Below are positions 34,687 to 44,018 of a stretch of DNA of 64,000 nucleotides, piece by piece (position 1 is the stretch's first letter; every line of letters begins with the position of its first letter). Origin of the DNA: Desulfolinea sp050305405 (GTDB taxonomy: Bacteria > Chloroflexota > Anaerolineae > Anaerolineales > Villigracilaceae); assembly GCA_050305405.1 (NCBI GenBank), contig JBNLFG010000014.1, positions 76,936-140,935 of the forward strand, read 5' to 3'. Under the pieces are notes generated by a model. It worked only from the letters and a program-made list of their open reading frames with translations, made no database searches and was not told the DNA's origin. A program made the position numbers and the translations under genes.

Positions 34687-35775
34687 TTACTTCCCGTTTC
34701 TGTGGCGTGAAAGACGTCGGATTTCGCCGTTATGTGTGCTGGCAGCCATTTTGAGCGCGGGGATGGTAGCGATGGCGTCATCAATGCCGCGATCGACCAG
34801 TTCGAGCAGATAGGGAACAGCTGCGTTGACGAAGGCATGCGTGGCCGTACGTGCTACCATTGCCGAGAGATTGGGGACACAATAATGAGTCACTTCTTCT
34901 TCGACGTAGACCGGATCCTCATGCGTGGTGGGGCGCGATGTTTCGAAACAACCGCCTTGATCGATGCTGACATCCAGAATGACGGAACGCGGTTTCATGG
35001 CGCGTACCATCTCACGCGTGACGAGCACAGGCGTGCGTTCGCCGGGCGAGAGTACTGCGCCGACAACTACATCCGCGTAGGATGTGGAGCGTTTGATGTT
35101 GTGCGGGGTTGAGACCATCGTCACCACGCCGCACAGGTCTTCGGCGATTTTTTGCAGGGCACAAAGATTATTATCCATCACTGTGACATGCGCGCCCAGA
35201 CCTCGGAATGCACGAGCAGCGTAAGTGCCGACCACACCCGCGCCAAGGATGACGACCTCGGCGGGTGGCACGCCCGGAATCATGCCGAGCAGGATGCCGC
35301 GTCCGCCCCAACGGTTTTGGAGCAGATGTGCAGCGTTTTGGGCTGCCATTGTCCCGCCAATTTGACTGAGCGGACGTAATACGGGGAGGGAGCCATCCGC
35401 TTCCTGGATCTGTTCGTAAGCAATGGCGGTAATTTTCTTCTCGATCAACAAGTCGAGCTTGTCCTGACGGGCAGATGCCAAATGCAGGAAGGCCACAATT
35501 GCTGAGCCGGGGCGCAGCCATTCGATCTCTTCCTTGATCGGGCGAGTCAGTTTTAGGAGCAAGTCGGCGCGCCCGAAGACTTCCTCAGGCGAATAGACAA
35601 TGCTTGCGCCGGCGCGTTCATATTCTGCATCACTGAAACCAGCCCCTTTGCCTGCGTCGTGTTCTACAAAACAATTGTGACTGCCTCCATGTTGGAGCAG
35701 TAGCTCTACGCCTGCCGGAGACAAGCCGACACGAAATTCGTTTGGGCGTCGTTCTTTTGGAATGCCGATATTCAT
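34687..35775 (-). CDS. ald: Alanine dehydrogenase
   Basis: 362 residues. GIPKERRPNEFRVGLSPAG at the N-terminus is the AlaDH/PNT signature, and VVILGAGVVGTYAARAFRG forms the NAD-binding site. The enzyme interconverts L-alanine and pyruvate with NAD. It lies between ornithine aminotransferase and a CoA-transferase on one strand with gaps of 18 and 2 bp, so these three genes probably share a transcript that links amino-acid nitrogen to pyruvate. Confidence 0.92.
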   Translation of the reverse strand: MNIGIPKERRPNEFRVGLSPAGVELLLQHGGSHNCFVEHDAGKGAGFSDAEYERAGASIVYSPEEVFGRADLLLKLTRPIKEEIEWLRPGSAIVAFLHLASARQDKLDLLIEKKITAIAYEQIQEADGSLPVLRPLSQIGGTMAAQNAAHLLQNRWGGRGILLGMIPGVPPAEVVILGAGVVGTYAARAFRGLGAHVTVMDNNLCALQKIAEDLCGVVTMVSTPHNIKRSTSYADVVVGAVLSPGERTPVLVTREMVRAMKPRSVILDVSIDQGGCFETSRPTTHEDPVYVEEEVTHYCVPNLSAMVARTATHAFVNAAVPYLLELVDRGIDDAIATIPALKMAASTHNGEIRRLSRHRNGK

Positions 35776-35793
35776 AAAAACTCCTTGTCTTTC

Positions 35794-36996
35794 TTAGGAC
35801 ATGTTCAAAACATCTTGGATGGTGGGGAGAATGCCATCAATAGTTTCTTTGTCGATCACCAATGGAGGCGCAAAGCGGATCACATGCTCGTGGGTCTCTT
35901 TCGCCAGAATGCCGCGTTCCTGCAATGCTTCGCAAAAACGGCGTGCCCCGCCAGCTTCTGCTTTCAACTCAACACCGATCAGCATGCCCTTGCCGCGCAC
36001 TTCTTTGACGTGCGGGCTGGGCATCTCGGCGAGTTGTTCCATAAAGTAAGTGCCCAATTCTTCCGCGTTCTCAACCAGTTTTTCTTCGAGCAACACATTT
36101 AGGGCGGCGCGTGCCACAGCAGCACCGAGTGGATTGCCGCCAAAGGTTGAACCGTGTTCGCCGGGTCTGAACAAGCCCAAAATATCCTTATCTGCCAGCA
36201 CTGCTGAAACGGGATAAAAACCACCAGACAATGCCTTGCCAATGATGGTTATATCTGCACGGACGCCCTCATGTTCACAGGCAAAGAATTTACCCGTGCG
36301 GCCCAGACCGGTCTGAATTTCATCCGCGATGAAGAGCACGTTATTCTCTTTGCAAATCTCCGCGACGCGTTTCAGGTAGCCTTCGGGTGGTACCACTACG
36401 CCTGCTTCGCCCTGAATTGGCTCAAGCATCACAGCGGCGGTATTTGGGGTAATTGCGGCGGCGATGGCATCTGCGTCGCCATAGGGGACGGGGATGAATC
36501 CGGGTGTAAAGGGGCCGAAGTCGTCCTTGTAGAGTTCTTCAGATGAGAAGCTGATGATCGAGATCGTCCGCCCATGGAAGTTGCCCTCGGCTACGATCAT
36601 CTCCGCCTGATGACGCGGGATACCCTTAACTCGGTAGCCCCATTTGCGTGCCAGTTTAACGGCAGTTTCAACCGCTTCAGCGCCGCTGTTCATTGGCAGG
36701 GACATTTCGTAGCCGCTGATTTCTGCTAATTCCTTATAAAGTAGCGGAAGTTGGTCGTTACGGAAGGCGCGCGATGTCAGGGTTATTTTGGCAGCTTGCT
36801 CGGTGAGCGCCGCTAAAATTTTTGGGTGAACATGCCCCTGATTGACGGCTGAGTATGCGCTGAGGCAATCGAGATACTTTTTGCCGTCCACGTCATAGAC
36901 CCAGACTCCTTCCCCTTTTTCGATAACTACATCCAGCGGATGGTAGTTATGTGCGCCATACTGATCTTCAAGTGTTATAAAATCTTTGGTATTCAT
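35794..36996 (-). CDS. rocD: Ornithine--oxo-acid aminotransferase
   Basis: 400 residues of class III PLP aminotransferases. EDQYGAHNYHPLDVVI at the N-terminus is characteristic of ornithine aminotransferase rather than of acetylornithine aminotransferase. The PLP lysine is in GKALSGGFYPVSAV. It converts ornithine and 2-oxoglutarate to glutamate semialdehyde and glutamate. argF lies immediately upstream, so ornithine can go to citrulline or to glutamate/proline. Confidence 0.9.
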   Translation of the reverse strand: MNTKDFITLEDQYGAHNYHPLDVVIEKGEGVWVYDVDGKKYLDCLSAYSAVNQGHVHPKILAALTEQAAKITLTSRAFRNDQLPLLYKELAEISGYEMSLPMNSGAEAVETAVKLARKWGYRVKGIPRHQAEMIVAEGNFHGRTISIISFSSEELYKDDFGPFTPGFIPVPYGDADAIAAAITPNTAAVMLEPIQGEAGVVVPPEGYLKRVAEICKENNVLFIADEIQTGLGRTGKFFACEHEGVRADITIIGKALSGGFYPVSAVLADKDILGLFRPGEHGSTFGGNPLGAAVARAALNVLLEEKLVENAEELGTYFMEQLAEMPSPHVKEVRGKGMLIGVELKAEAGGARRFCEALQERGILAKETHEHVIRFAPPLVIDKETIDGILPTIQDVLNMS

Positions 36997-37061
36997 TTTC
37001 TCACCTCTTGAGAGTTTGACGCCCCGAGCGCTGCGCAGTCGAGAGGCATGGATAATTAGAA

Positions 37062-37092
37062 GGTGCTGAATATTTCAAAAATATTCAGCACC
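37062..37092. repeat. Perfect 14-bp hairpin between argF and rocD
   Basis: GGTGCTGAATATTT pairs with AAATATTCAGCACC around a 3-base loop. There is no T-run on the minus strand after it, so it may slow but would not classically terminate transcription from argF. Confidence 0.55.
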
Positions 37093-37098
37093 GGTTAG

Positions 37099-38028
37099 CT
37101 ACGCTAAGCCCAATAAACGGGCAACAATTGCCTTTTGGGCATGTAGACGATTGTGCGCTTGCGGGAAGATGACTGAGTGTGGGCCGTCTGCGACTTCGTC
37201 GGTCAACTCTTCGTTGCGATGGGCGGGCAGACAGTGCATCACGATCACGTCTTTCTCGGCCTCGGCAACCAGATCGTTGTTGACTTGATAAGGGGGGAAG
37301 ACCTGTTTGCGTTTTTCGGTTTCAGCTTCTTGACCCATGCTGGTCCACGTATCGGTGTAGATGACCTGGGCTCCTTTAACGGCTTCGTGGGGGTCATTCA
37401 AAAGAGTAATAGATGTTCCTGATGCGGAAGCAAGTTCACGTCCAAGTTTGATGGCGTGCGCGGGCATATCGTAGCCCTTTGGGTTGGCGATCGTGAAATT
37501 CGCGCCAAGTTTTGCGGCGATGTACATCAACGAAGCGGCGACGTTATTCCCATCCCCAACATAGGTGACGTTGACGCCTTTGAGCGTGCCGAATTTTTCC
37601 TGAATGGTGAGCGCATCCGCCATTGCCTGACAGGGATGGTTGAAATCGCTCAAACCATTGATGACAGGCACGGATGCGTATTCGCCCAATTCGGTGACGT
37701 GCTCATGTGCAAAAACACGCGCCATGATGATTTGGACGTAGCCCGAAAGCACGCGTGCTACATCGGAGATGGCTTCACGCTTGCCCAAGCCGATCTCGGC
37801 AGGTGAAAGGTAGATGGCATCGCCGCCAAGGTGACGCATAACCATATCGAAGGAGACGCGCGTGCGCAGGCTGGGCTTTTGGAAGATCATTGCCATAACC
37901 TTGCCTTGTGCGATGGGCTGGTTGCCGCCTGCAAAGTATTCCGCCTTCAGTTTGACGGCGAGATCGAGCATGTCTTGCAGTTCTGCGGATGAGTAATCTG
38001 AAATTGCGAGAAAGTCTTTCATAGTCAT
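37099..38028 (-). CDS. argF: Ornithine carbamoyltransferase
   Basis: 309 residues. The carbamoyl-phosphate loop SLRTR (from Ser53) carries Leu in place of the usual Thr. FNHPCQAMADALT, DTWTSMGQE and MHCLPAHR are the ornithine and catalytic signatures and are intact. The enzyme makes citrulline from ornithine and carbamoyl phosphate in arginine synthesis, or the reverse in the deiminase pathway. The first of two ATGs, preceded by AAAGGA, is taken as start. Confidence 0.94.
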   Translation of the reverse strand: MTMKDFLAISDYSSAELQDMLDLAVKLKAEYFAGGNQPIAQGKVMAMIFQKPSLRTRVSFDMVMRHLGGDAIYLSPAEIGLGKREAISDVARVLSGYVQIIMARVFAHEHVTELGEYASVPVINGLSDFNHPCQAMADALTIQEKFGTLKGVNVTYVGDGNNVAASLMYIAAKLGANFTIANPKGYDMPAHAIKLGRELASASGTSITLLNDPHEAVKGAQVIYTDTWTSMGQEAETEKRKQVFPPYQVNNDLVAEAEKDVIVMHCLPAHRNEELTDEVADGPHSVIFPQAHNRLHAQKAIVARLLGLA

Positions 38029-38062
38029 AGTTTAAATCCTTTTAGATTGTTCTGATAGTGTG

Positions 38063-38698
38063 CTATTGCAAAAAATTGTCATCAACATTTAGTCTTTTTG
38101 AAAAATCTTTGTATGCTTTATACATATTTGGGTGTATGGGCATATTATCTTCTGTAAACCAATTTATCACCCAACCTGTTTGTAAAAATATACCTTCTGC
38201 CAAATTGCCTGCATAAACAACATCGGCTAGGCGGTTTACGTTGGTGCGGAGCCACTTAACCTCGCTCCAGTCACGTGTTGGCTCAAGAATGTCAGAAAAA
38301 CGCATACACCAGTTTAAAGGAGAGTTGAAGCTTTCTCCGTAAACGCCATAGTAGGTATGGGTTCGAATTGCTTCTAATATTACCGGGTTTTCTATGCCAA
38401 GTTCTTTTTGAGCGACATAGGCTCCGACGGGGCCATGTAGGTAGTAGTGATACTCTTTATCTTCTTTACAACGCAATTCTATTGCTGCTTCTTTTTGGAT
38501 TTCTGCCTGACGATTGGGGTCTAGTTCCTTGGCTATATCATGTAATAAACCAACGGCTGATGCTTGCTCTTTGTCCAAGTCGTAGATACCTGCAAGTTTT
38601 TCCATCGTTTGCATTACGCCTAAAGAGTGTTGGAGACGTTTTTTGGAAAGTCGCGGTTCAAGATATGCGAGAAGCTGATCTTTGTTTTTTAGTGCCAT
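38063..38698 (-). CDS. YqeK-like HD-domain hydrolase
   Basis: 211 residues with a metal-binding HD domain: KRLQHSLGVM near residue 20 and AVGLLHDIAKELD near 48. This pattern matches YqeK, a symmetrical diadenosine-tetraphosphatase. C-terminal parts beyond about residue 170 are not typical and may be lineage-specific. It is followed downstream by argF on the same strand. The Ap4A role is a family inference. Confidence 0.75.
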   Translation of the reverse strand: MALKNKDQLLAYLEPRLSKKRLQHSLGVMQTMEKLAGIYDLDKEQASAVGLLHDIAKELDPNRQAEIQKEAAIELRCKEDKEYHYYLHGPVGAYVAQKELGIENPVILEAIRTHTYYGVYGESFNSPLNWCMRFSDILEPTRDWSEVKWLRTNVNRLADVVYAGNLAEGIFLQTGWVINWFTEDNMPIHPNMYKAYKDFSKRLNVDDNFLQ

Positions 38699-38737
38699 GC
38701 TAGTTTTTGGGCTCGATGTGCTAGAGCCCTTATATTG

Positions 38738-39643
38738 TTATTGTTCTGGTTTGCGGAATTTCTTCCAGTAGCGTGACAAACCTGTGGCTGCCATATGCAG
38801 CGGATTGGCGATTTCATAGGTTTGCAGTTCTTCGATGCTAACTCCCGCTGCTTGTCCTTCCACCATCATCCATGCGGCGAATTTTTTGCCCAATTCTTCG
38901 ATGGTTGGATTTGATGGCATGACTTCTTCGAGCCATTTGGATGTGTTTGCGATGACCGTCATTCCATTCTGGATATGCTTCTCGGCATCATCGAAAATGG
39001 AGAAGTGCGTGGGGGCAATACGTTTGTAGTTAAAGCTGAGTAACTTTTCGAAGCTGGCTTGCCATTTTTCGAGATTTAGCTCTGGGGGGACGAGCGGCAG
39101 ACGCAGATAGTCGCAGTTGGGCATGCGGATGCCGCCAATATCACCAGCGAAGACAATCTCATCCATGCCGTAGGAGATGTGGTGCTCAGCGTGCCCCGGT
39201 GTGAAATGGATATTGACACCTACGCCGCCGATCTCAAGCGTTTCACCGTCTTTCGGGATGTAGACCTGCTCTTTAGGAACGGCTAAAAACTCTCCCCAAA
39301 GTGTTTCCATTTTATCTTGATAGATACGTGTTGCACTGGCAATCAGTTTGGATGGGTCGATCATATGCGGTGCCCCGACTGGATGAACGACCACTTTCGC
39401 TCCCTGGCGTGCGAGCCAGCCTGCTGCGCCCGCATGATCCAAGTGGATATGTGTCAAGAGTACGTGTGTGATGTCTTTGACGCCTAATTTATGCTCCGCA
39501 AGACGGGCTTGTAGGGCGTCTATGGTTGAGCCGGGACCTGATTCAATGAGCATTGCGCCTTCAGCATGCGGGATTAGATAAGCGGCAATGGCGTCATGAC
39601 GGTTTTGAAAATTAAGGTCTAGGGTGTGAACGGTTTGCGCCAT
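38738..39643 (-). CDS. Metallo-beta-lactamase fold hydrolase
   Basis: 301 residues. The zinc motif HxHxDH is complete in LTHIHLDHAGAA, followed by FTPGHAEHHISY and EIVFAGDIGG. This corresponds to the glyoxalase II-like branch of MBL hydrolases; the substrate is unknown. AAAGGAGAG six bases before the ATG at 39643 supports the start, which lies within the end of the DUF58 gene (25-bp overlap), so the two are translated together. Confidence 0.85.
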   Translation of the reverse strand: MAQTVHTLDLNFQNRHDAIAAYLIPHAEGAMLIESGPGSTIDALQARLAEHKLGVKDITHVLLTHIHLDHAGAAGWLARQGAKVVVHPVGAPHMIDPSKLIASATRIYQDKMETLWGEFLAVPKEQVYIPKDGETLEIGGVGVNIHFTPGHAEHHISYGMDEIVFAGDIGGIRMPNCDYLRLPLVPPELNLEKWQASFEKLLSFNYKRIAPTHFSIFDDAEKHIQNGMTVIANTSKWLEEVMPSNPTIEELGKKFAAWMMVEGQAAGVSIEELQTYEIANPLHMAATGLSRYWKKFRKPEQ

Positions 39644-40929
39644 AAAAAACTCTCCTTTGAGAAATTAGCAGATGTAAAACTGGAAAATGTGCTGCCAAGT
39701 TCTGCGCCATAGGTGATGCGAAAAACCGGCACGCCAATGTTTTTTAATTTCGTTTCGAGGCTCTTGCTACCTTCTGCGCCGCCGAACGAAAGCGCGTCCA
39801 ATAATACCACCGTCGGGTGCAGCTTACGGCGCTGTAACTCGTCAACGGCGAGGATTAATTCGGGGCGTATGCTTGGTGTGATGATGGTCGCGCTGCTGCC
39901 GCCGAGCAGTTGTCCTGCCTGGGCACGGACAAGACTTTCGATGGGCAGACTATGTCCGGCTTTGACGAAAGCGAGGGTTTCGAGAATCTTCTCTTCCTGG
40001 CGCGTGCTGCGGTCGGCGGGGATGGAGATATTGGTTTGCCCGGCAGCGATCAAGCCGACAGCGCGGCGCTCACGGGTAAAGTAGTGCGTCAGCGAAGCGG
40101 CAATGGTCACGCTATATTCAAGAGTGGAGGCCGGGAGCTCGAACTCAGGTTTTTTGCCGAGCATCCAGCCGTCCCAGCGCCGAGCAAGTTCATCGTCCGA
40201 GAGCGAGGCTTGCGCCTCCGCTTGAGCGTCCAGAAAAAGCCAAACTTCTGCCTGGGGGTCTTCTTCAAATTCCTTCACCATCAGTTGTTGACGGCGAGCA
40301 GATGTTGCCCAGTGGATGCGACGTAGCGCATCGCCCGGAGCATATTCGCGCACACCGGCTGCATGGGGTGTGATCCCCAGTGATTTATGGCGCAGTATCT
40401 TGCCGCCAGGGAGTAATCCCGGTGGCGCGGGGAAGGATGAAATCGGGACAATCAATGGCAAGACGATCAGTTCTGCGGTAGCAGGAAAAGTTTTGCTCTT
40501 TTGGAATATGCCGAGGGGATCATGGGCAGTCAGAGTGGTGGGGCCAAGTGGGAAAGCGCCGCGCTGGGTTAGCCAGGTGCGCGCCAGATAGGAACGTTTT
40601 TCGCCGCGTTTGATGCCCACTAAAATGCGAGAGCCAGATGCGGCGGGCAGCTCGGTTTTGTTTTCAACTGCCAACCAGGGGCAAGGTAACCGATTGGTGT
40701 TTTCGATCTCGAAATGTTCGTCGTAAATATCCCCTACGTTGGCGCGTAACGAGCGCGACCTGCGCTTGAGTTGCACGCCCGAAAGGGAGATGCGCACCCA
40801 AAGCCAGCTACCCAGAAGCGTAAAGACGCTCAGGTATAAAAGTCGTATGTAGATCGCGGCGCTCGTCGTGAGCGCGCCAGCCAATCCAAGCAAGAATAGG
40901 AGGAGAAGGAGAAGACGACTTTGTTTCAT
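39619..40929 (-). CDS. DUF58 domain protein
   Basis: 436 residues. Two membrane helices occur in the first 45, then a beta-rich part, then the DUF58 signature GVREYAPGDALRRIHWATSA near residue 200 followed by a von Willebrand-A-like fold (EVWLFLDAQAEA). DUF58 proteins are usually encoded next to MoxR ATPases, as here, and are thought to help assemble or activate envelope or metalloprotein complexes. No transglutaminase-like partner, common in such operons, is visible. Confidence 0.85.
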   Translation of the reverse strand: MKQSRLLLLLLFLLGLAGALTTSAAIYIRLLYLSVFTLLGSWLWVRISLSGVQLKRRSRSLRANVGDIYDEHFEIENTNRLPCPWLAVENKTELPAASGSRILVGIKRGEKRSYLARTWLTQRGAFPLGPTTLTAHDPLGIFQKSKTFPATAELIVLPLIVPISSFPAPPGLLPGGKILRHKSLGITPHAAGVREYAPGDALRRIHWATSARRQQLMVKEFEEDPQAEVWLFLDAQAEAQASLSDDELARRWDGWMLGKKPEFELPASTLEYSVTIAASLTHYFTRERRAVGLIAAGQTNISIPADRSTRQEEKILETLAFVKAGHSLPIESLVRAQAGQLLGGSSATIITPSIRPELILAVDELQRRKLHPTVVLLDALSFGGAEGSKSLETKLKNIGVPVFRITYGAELGSTFSSFTSANFSKESFLWRKPFTP

Positions 40930-41002
40930 GGTAGATGCAAAAATGCCGCAACTTCTTTGTCTTGCGGATAACCACTAAAGCAAGGGCGTGCGCGCATTTT
41001 CA

Positions 41003-41959
41003 TCATGCGCTTTTTTGTTGAAAATCTCCCCCGGGCACAGGCACGCTATGTGCGATCTCGCGCACGATCTGGTCGGCGCCTAATTCGCGCATCCGTGCAG
41101 CGGGGCCGACGATGATGCGATGGCCCAACACGGGCACGACCAAAGCTTTGATGTCGTCCGGTAGCACATAGTCGCGTCCCAATAGGGCGGCGCGCGCCTG
41201 CCCCGTGCGAAAGAGCGCCAACGAGCCGCGCGGACTGGCACCGAGATGCACATCTGCGCTGCGGCGGGTTTGTTGCGTCAATTCGACAATATAACGTTTG
41301 ACTGCGTCAGAGACGTAGATCTGCTTGACAGCTTTGACGGCTTCAAGCACTTCATCTTTGGTGACAACTGCTTCAAGCGCGGCGATCGGATGTTCGGATT
41401 GCTGCCGTTCAAGGATTTCTATTTCGTTCCCCAAGCTGGGATACCCCAACTGCAAATGGAGCAAGAATCTGTCTAATTGTGCTTCGGGCAGCGGAAAAGT
41501 GCCCTCGTATTCAATTGGATTTTGGGTTGCCAAAACCATAAAAGGTTGCGGTAGAAAATGTGTGACGCCATCAACGGTAATTTGTCCCTCTTCCATCGCT
41601 TCGAGCAAGGCGGCCTGCGTTTTGGGCGTTGCGCGGTTGATCTCATCTGCGAGTACGACCTGTCCCATTAGTGGCCCCGGGCGAAACTCGAATTTGCGAC
41701 TTTCCTGATTGTATATCGAGACGCCGGTCACATCGCTGGGTAGCATGTCGGGCGTGAACTGGATACGATTAAAGGTTGACGCCACCGATCTGGCAAGACT
41801 GCGCGCGAGCACCGTCTTCCCGACCCCGGGCACATCCTCGATCAGGATATGTCCCTGCGAAAACAAGCCGATCACGATCAAATCTAAAACTTTGGACTTG
41901 CCAATAATCACTTTCTCTAAATTGGTGATGATACGGTTTCCAAAATCCTGTAAATTCAT
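41003..41959 (-). CDS. MoxR-family AAA+ ATPase
   Basis: 318 residues. Walker A is in EDVPGVGKTVLAR and Walker B in VVLADEINRATPKTQ, with sensor region LATQNPIEYEGTFPLPEA. MoxR ATPases act as chaperones with VWA/DUF58 partners, and the DUF58 gene follows after 73 bp. The gene is divergent from the AI-2E transporter gene, with a 240-bp intergenic region in which I found no clear promoter or repeat. Confidence 0.93.
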   Translation of the reverse strand: MNLQDFGNRIITNLEKVIIGKSKVLDLIVIGLFSQGHILIEDVPGVGKTVLARSLARSVASTFNRIQFTPDMLPSDVTGVSIYNQESRKFEFRPGPLMGQVVLADEINRATPKTQAALLEAMEEGQITVDGVTHFLPQPFMVLATQNPIEYEGTFPLPEAQLDRFLLHLQLGYPSLGNEIEILERQQSEHPIAALEAVVTKDEVLEAVKAVKQIYVSDAVKRYIVELTQQTRRSADVHLGASPRGSLALFRTGQARAALLGRDYVLPDDIKALVVPVLGHRIIVGPAARMRELGADQIVREIAHSVPVPGGDFQQKSA

Positions 41960-42199
41960 CTTAAGTTCCTCGCAAGCTGGTGTTTGAAATCTTCATCAAT
42001 GTAGACGCCTTTGATTGTAAGGGCTTTCGATGGCTTGAGCAAGTTTGGCTTTTATGATTAAAGATATTTAAATCTTTTAGCCATAAAATATCTTGCAATT
42101 TGTTTCCCTCTCGTGTATTCTTGAGTTTATCTTATTCTAAAACTTCCCGAATGTTTTTTCGTATAAGCAGTACAGTAAACTAACTTTTCGGTAAAACTT

Positions 42200-43456
42200 A
42201 TGAACTCAAAAACTACCCTCTCATCCCCGCGCTGGGGCACGACCACCAAACTCGTTATCGCATTGACGACCGTCGTTTTAATCGCGGCATTGCTGATCCG
42301 CTTCCAGACGATGATTATTCCGATTGCACTGGCGTTTATTTTGGCCTACCTTTTCCAGCCTCTCGCTGCGCTGATTGACCGTGTTCCAAAAATCTCATGG
42401 CGTTTGGCGGTCGGGCTTACCTATATCTTGCTAATTCTTATCTTTGCCAGCTTGATCACCCTGAGTGGGTGGGGGATTGTCTCACAAACCCAGAGCTTGA
42501 TCGATTTGCTGCAAAACAGTCTCGATGAAGTCCCAACCCTGCTTAATGATTCCGCGATCTGGATTACTGAGCAATCGCAAGCTTTCCCAATTCCCATCGA
42601 CTTGAGCGCTCTTGACCTGCAAAGCGTCACGCAAGAATTGCTCTCCTATGTTCAGCCACTGCTCGGTAGTACCGGTCAGGTGCTCGGTTCCTTCGCTACC
42701 GGCGCGGCAGGTTTCTTCGGCTGGTTTGCCTTTGTGTTGCTGATCTCTTATTTTATTCTTTCTGAGAGTGGCGGTTTGCGTGAAAATTTGCTTAAATTCT
42801 CGTTGCCCGGCTATGCAGAAGATTTTCATCGCCTTAGCAAAGAACTTGGTCGCATCTGGAATGCCTTCCTGCGTGGTCAGATGATCGTCTTCACGCTCGC
42901 ATTTCTTTTCTATTTCTTTGTTCTCAGTGTCTTGGGCGTACGTTACGCCATAGGTCTGGCGCTTTTGGCGGGCATCTCCAAATTTCTGCCTTATATCGGT
43001 CCGGCGATGGTTTGGGTGGCGTTAGCTCTGGTTAGCTATTTTCAGGCTTTCAAACTCTTTGGTATGGAACCTTGGGCTTATACGCTGCTGGTGATTGCTA
43101 TCGCGTTGCTTTTCGATCAAGCTCTGGATGGTCTTATCACCCCGCGCATTTTGGCACAGGCACTTAGTGTTCATCCGGCTGCGGTTTTGGTTTCGGCCTT
43201 GATTTTTGCGGATTTGATTGGAATTCTCGGTATCATCATTGCTGCGCCGATGTTGGCGACCTTCGTGCTCATCGGGCGCTATGTGATGCGCAAGATGTTT
43301 GATCTCGACCCCTGGGAAGGCTTGGGTCGGAAAGGCGCGGCACCTCCGCTGAAGATCGTGGAAACGGTACGTACCTTTTTCGGCAGGTTTCCGTTATTTC
43401 GCGGAGCTGCCCAAGCCGAACCTGAGTCCGTTAACCCGCCCGAGGAGACGGAGTAA
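42200..43456 (+). CDS. AI-2E family transporter (PerM/YdiK-like)
   Basis: 418 residues with eight or so predicted membrane helices. The conserved region SKFLPYIGPAMVWVALAL and LDGLITPRILAQALSVHPAAVL is typical of the AI-2E/PerM exporter family, whose substrates include autoinducer-2 and, in some members, sodium or other small molecules. The C-terminal 60 residues are soluble. The stop overlaps the next ATG by one base, so it is coupled with the SUI1-like gene. Confidence 0.88.
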   Translation: MNSKTTLSSPRWGTTTKLVIALTTVVLIAALLIRFQTMIIPIALAFILAYLFQPLAALIDRVPKISWRLAVGLTYILLILIFASLITLSGWGIVSQTQSLIDLLQNSLDEVPTLLNDSAIWITEQSQAFPIPIDLSALDLQSVTQELLSYVQPLLGSTGQVLGSFATGAAGFFGWFAFVLLISYFILSESGGLRENLLKFSLPGYAEDFHRLSKELGRIWNAFLRGQMIVFTLAFLFYFFVLSVLGVRYAIGLALLAGISKFLPYIGPAMVWVALALVSYFQAFKLFGMEPWAYTLLVIAIALLFDQALDGLITPRILAQALSVHPAAVLVSALIFADLIGILGIIIAAPMLATFVLIGRYVMRKMFDLDPWEGLGRKGAAPPLKIVETVRTFFGRFPLFRGAAQAEPESVNPPEETE

Positions 43457-43794
43457 TGCCAAAAAATGAGCGTCGTGTCGTCTGGTCCTCCTCCGCTGGG
43501 GATCAGCGTCAAAAGCAGGGTGCATCCGCTCCCGTAAAATCTCTCCCGCCCAATCAACAAATCGCCTACCTGCACCGCGAATCAAAAGGGCGTGGTGGGA
43601 AAGGTGTTTCGCTGGTCAAAAATCTGACGCTCTCAGAGCAGGATATGAAGGCGTTGGCGAAGAAACTCAAACAAGTCTGTGGTAGCGGTGGAACAGTGAA
43701 AAACGGCGTGATTGAAATTCAGGGTGAGCACCGCGAGAAGATGGCAGAGGCCCTGAGAAAGTTAGGATATAAGGTCAAAATCGCTGGAGGATAA
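43456..43794 (+). CDS. SUI1/eIF1-family translation factor (YciH-like)
   Basis: 112 residues with the eIF1/SUI1 fold at the C-terminus: GKGVSLVKNL, KKLKQVCGSGGTVKNGVIEI and REKMAEALRKLGYKVK. Bacterial YciH proteins affect start-codon fidelity and may act under stress. The N-terminal 50 residues are basic and likely disordered. It shares one base with the transporter gene and ends 28 bp before the tRNA-Arg. Confidence 0.9.
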   Translation: MPKNERRVVWSSSAGDQRQKQGASAPVKSLPPNQQIAYLHRESKGRGGKGVSLVKNLTLSEQDMKALAKKLKQVCGSGGTVKNGVIEIQGEHREKMAEALRKLGYKVKIAGG

Positions 43795-43807
43795 ACACGA
43801 AGGAAGG

Positions 43808-43813
43808 TATAAT
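43808..43813 (+). promoter_or_regulatory. -10 box of the tRNA-Arg gene
   Basis: A perfect TATAAT lies 9 bases before the mature 5' end of the tRNA. The matching -35 position (43785-43790) reads TGGAGG and is weak. Confidence 0.5.
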
Positions 43814-43822
43814 CTGCCCCGC

Positions 43823-43898
43823 GCACCCGTAGCTCAATGGATAGAGTAGCTGACTTCGAATCAGTTGGTTGGGGGTTCGAGTCCCTCCGGGTGCACCA
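43823..43898 (+). tRNA. tRNA-Arg (anticodon TCG)
   Basis: A 76-base cloverleaf: acceptor GCACCCG/CGGGTGC, D-arm GCTC/GAGT, anticodon stem GCTGA/TCAGT with loop CTTCGAA (anticodon TCG, reading CGA), T-arm with GGTTCGAGT, and an encoded CCA. The 3' half is the probable attachment site of the mobile element that starts just downstream. Confidence 0.97.
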
Positions 43899-43924
43899 GA
43901 TATGCAGGGGTAAATATCCTGCTA

Positions 43925-43944
43925 TGACCCATATATATGGGTCA
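43925..43944. repeat. Perfect 20-bp palindrome beside the tRNA
   Basis: TGACCCATATATATGGGTCA reads the same on both strands. It lies 26 bp after the tRNA in the likely attachment region and may be a recombinase or regulator binding site. Confidence 0.55.
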
Positions 43945-43945
43945 A

Positions 43946-43976
43946 GGCCTGCCAAAACCGGCAGGTCTTTGTTTTT
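43946..43976 (+). terminator. Rho-independent terminator downstream of the tRNA
   Basis: GGCCTGCC (43946-43953) pairs with GGCAGGTC (43960-43967, one G-T pair), loop AAAACC, followed by TTTGTTTTT. Confidence 0.8.
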
Positions 43977-44018
43977 GCGAGCAGTTCGCGAGCAATTGGC
44001 GAGCAAATGCGAGCAGTT

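Noticed and set aside
38709..38729. GGGCTC/GAGCCC hairpin as terminator
   Set aside because: No T-run on the strand of the neighbouring genes.
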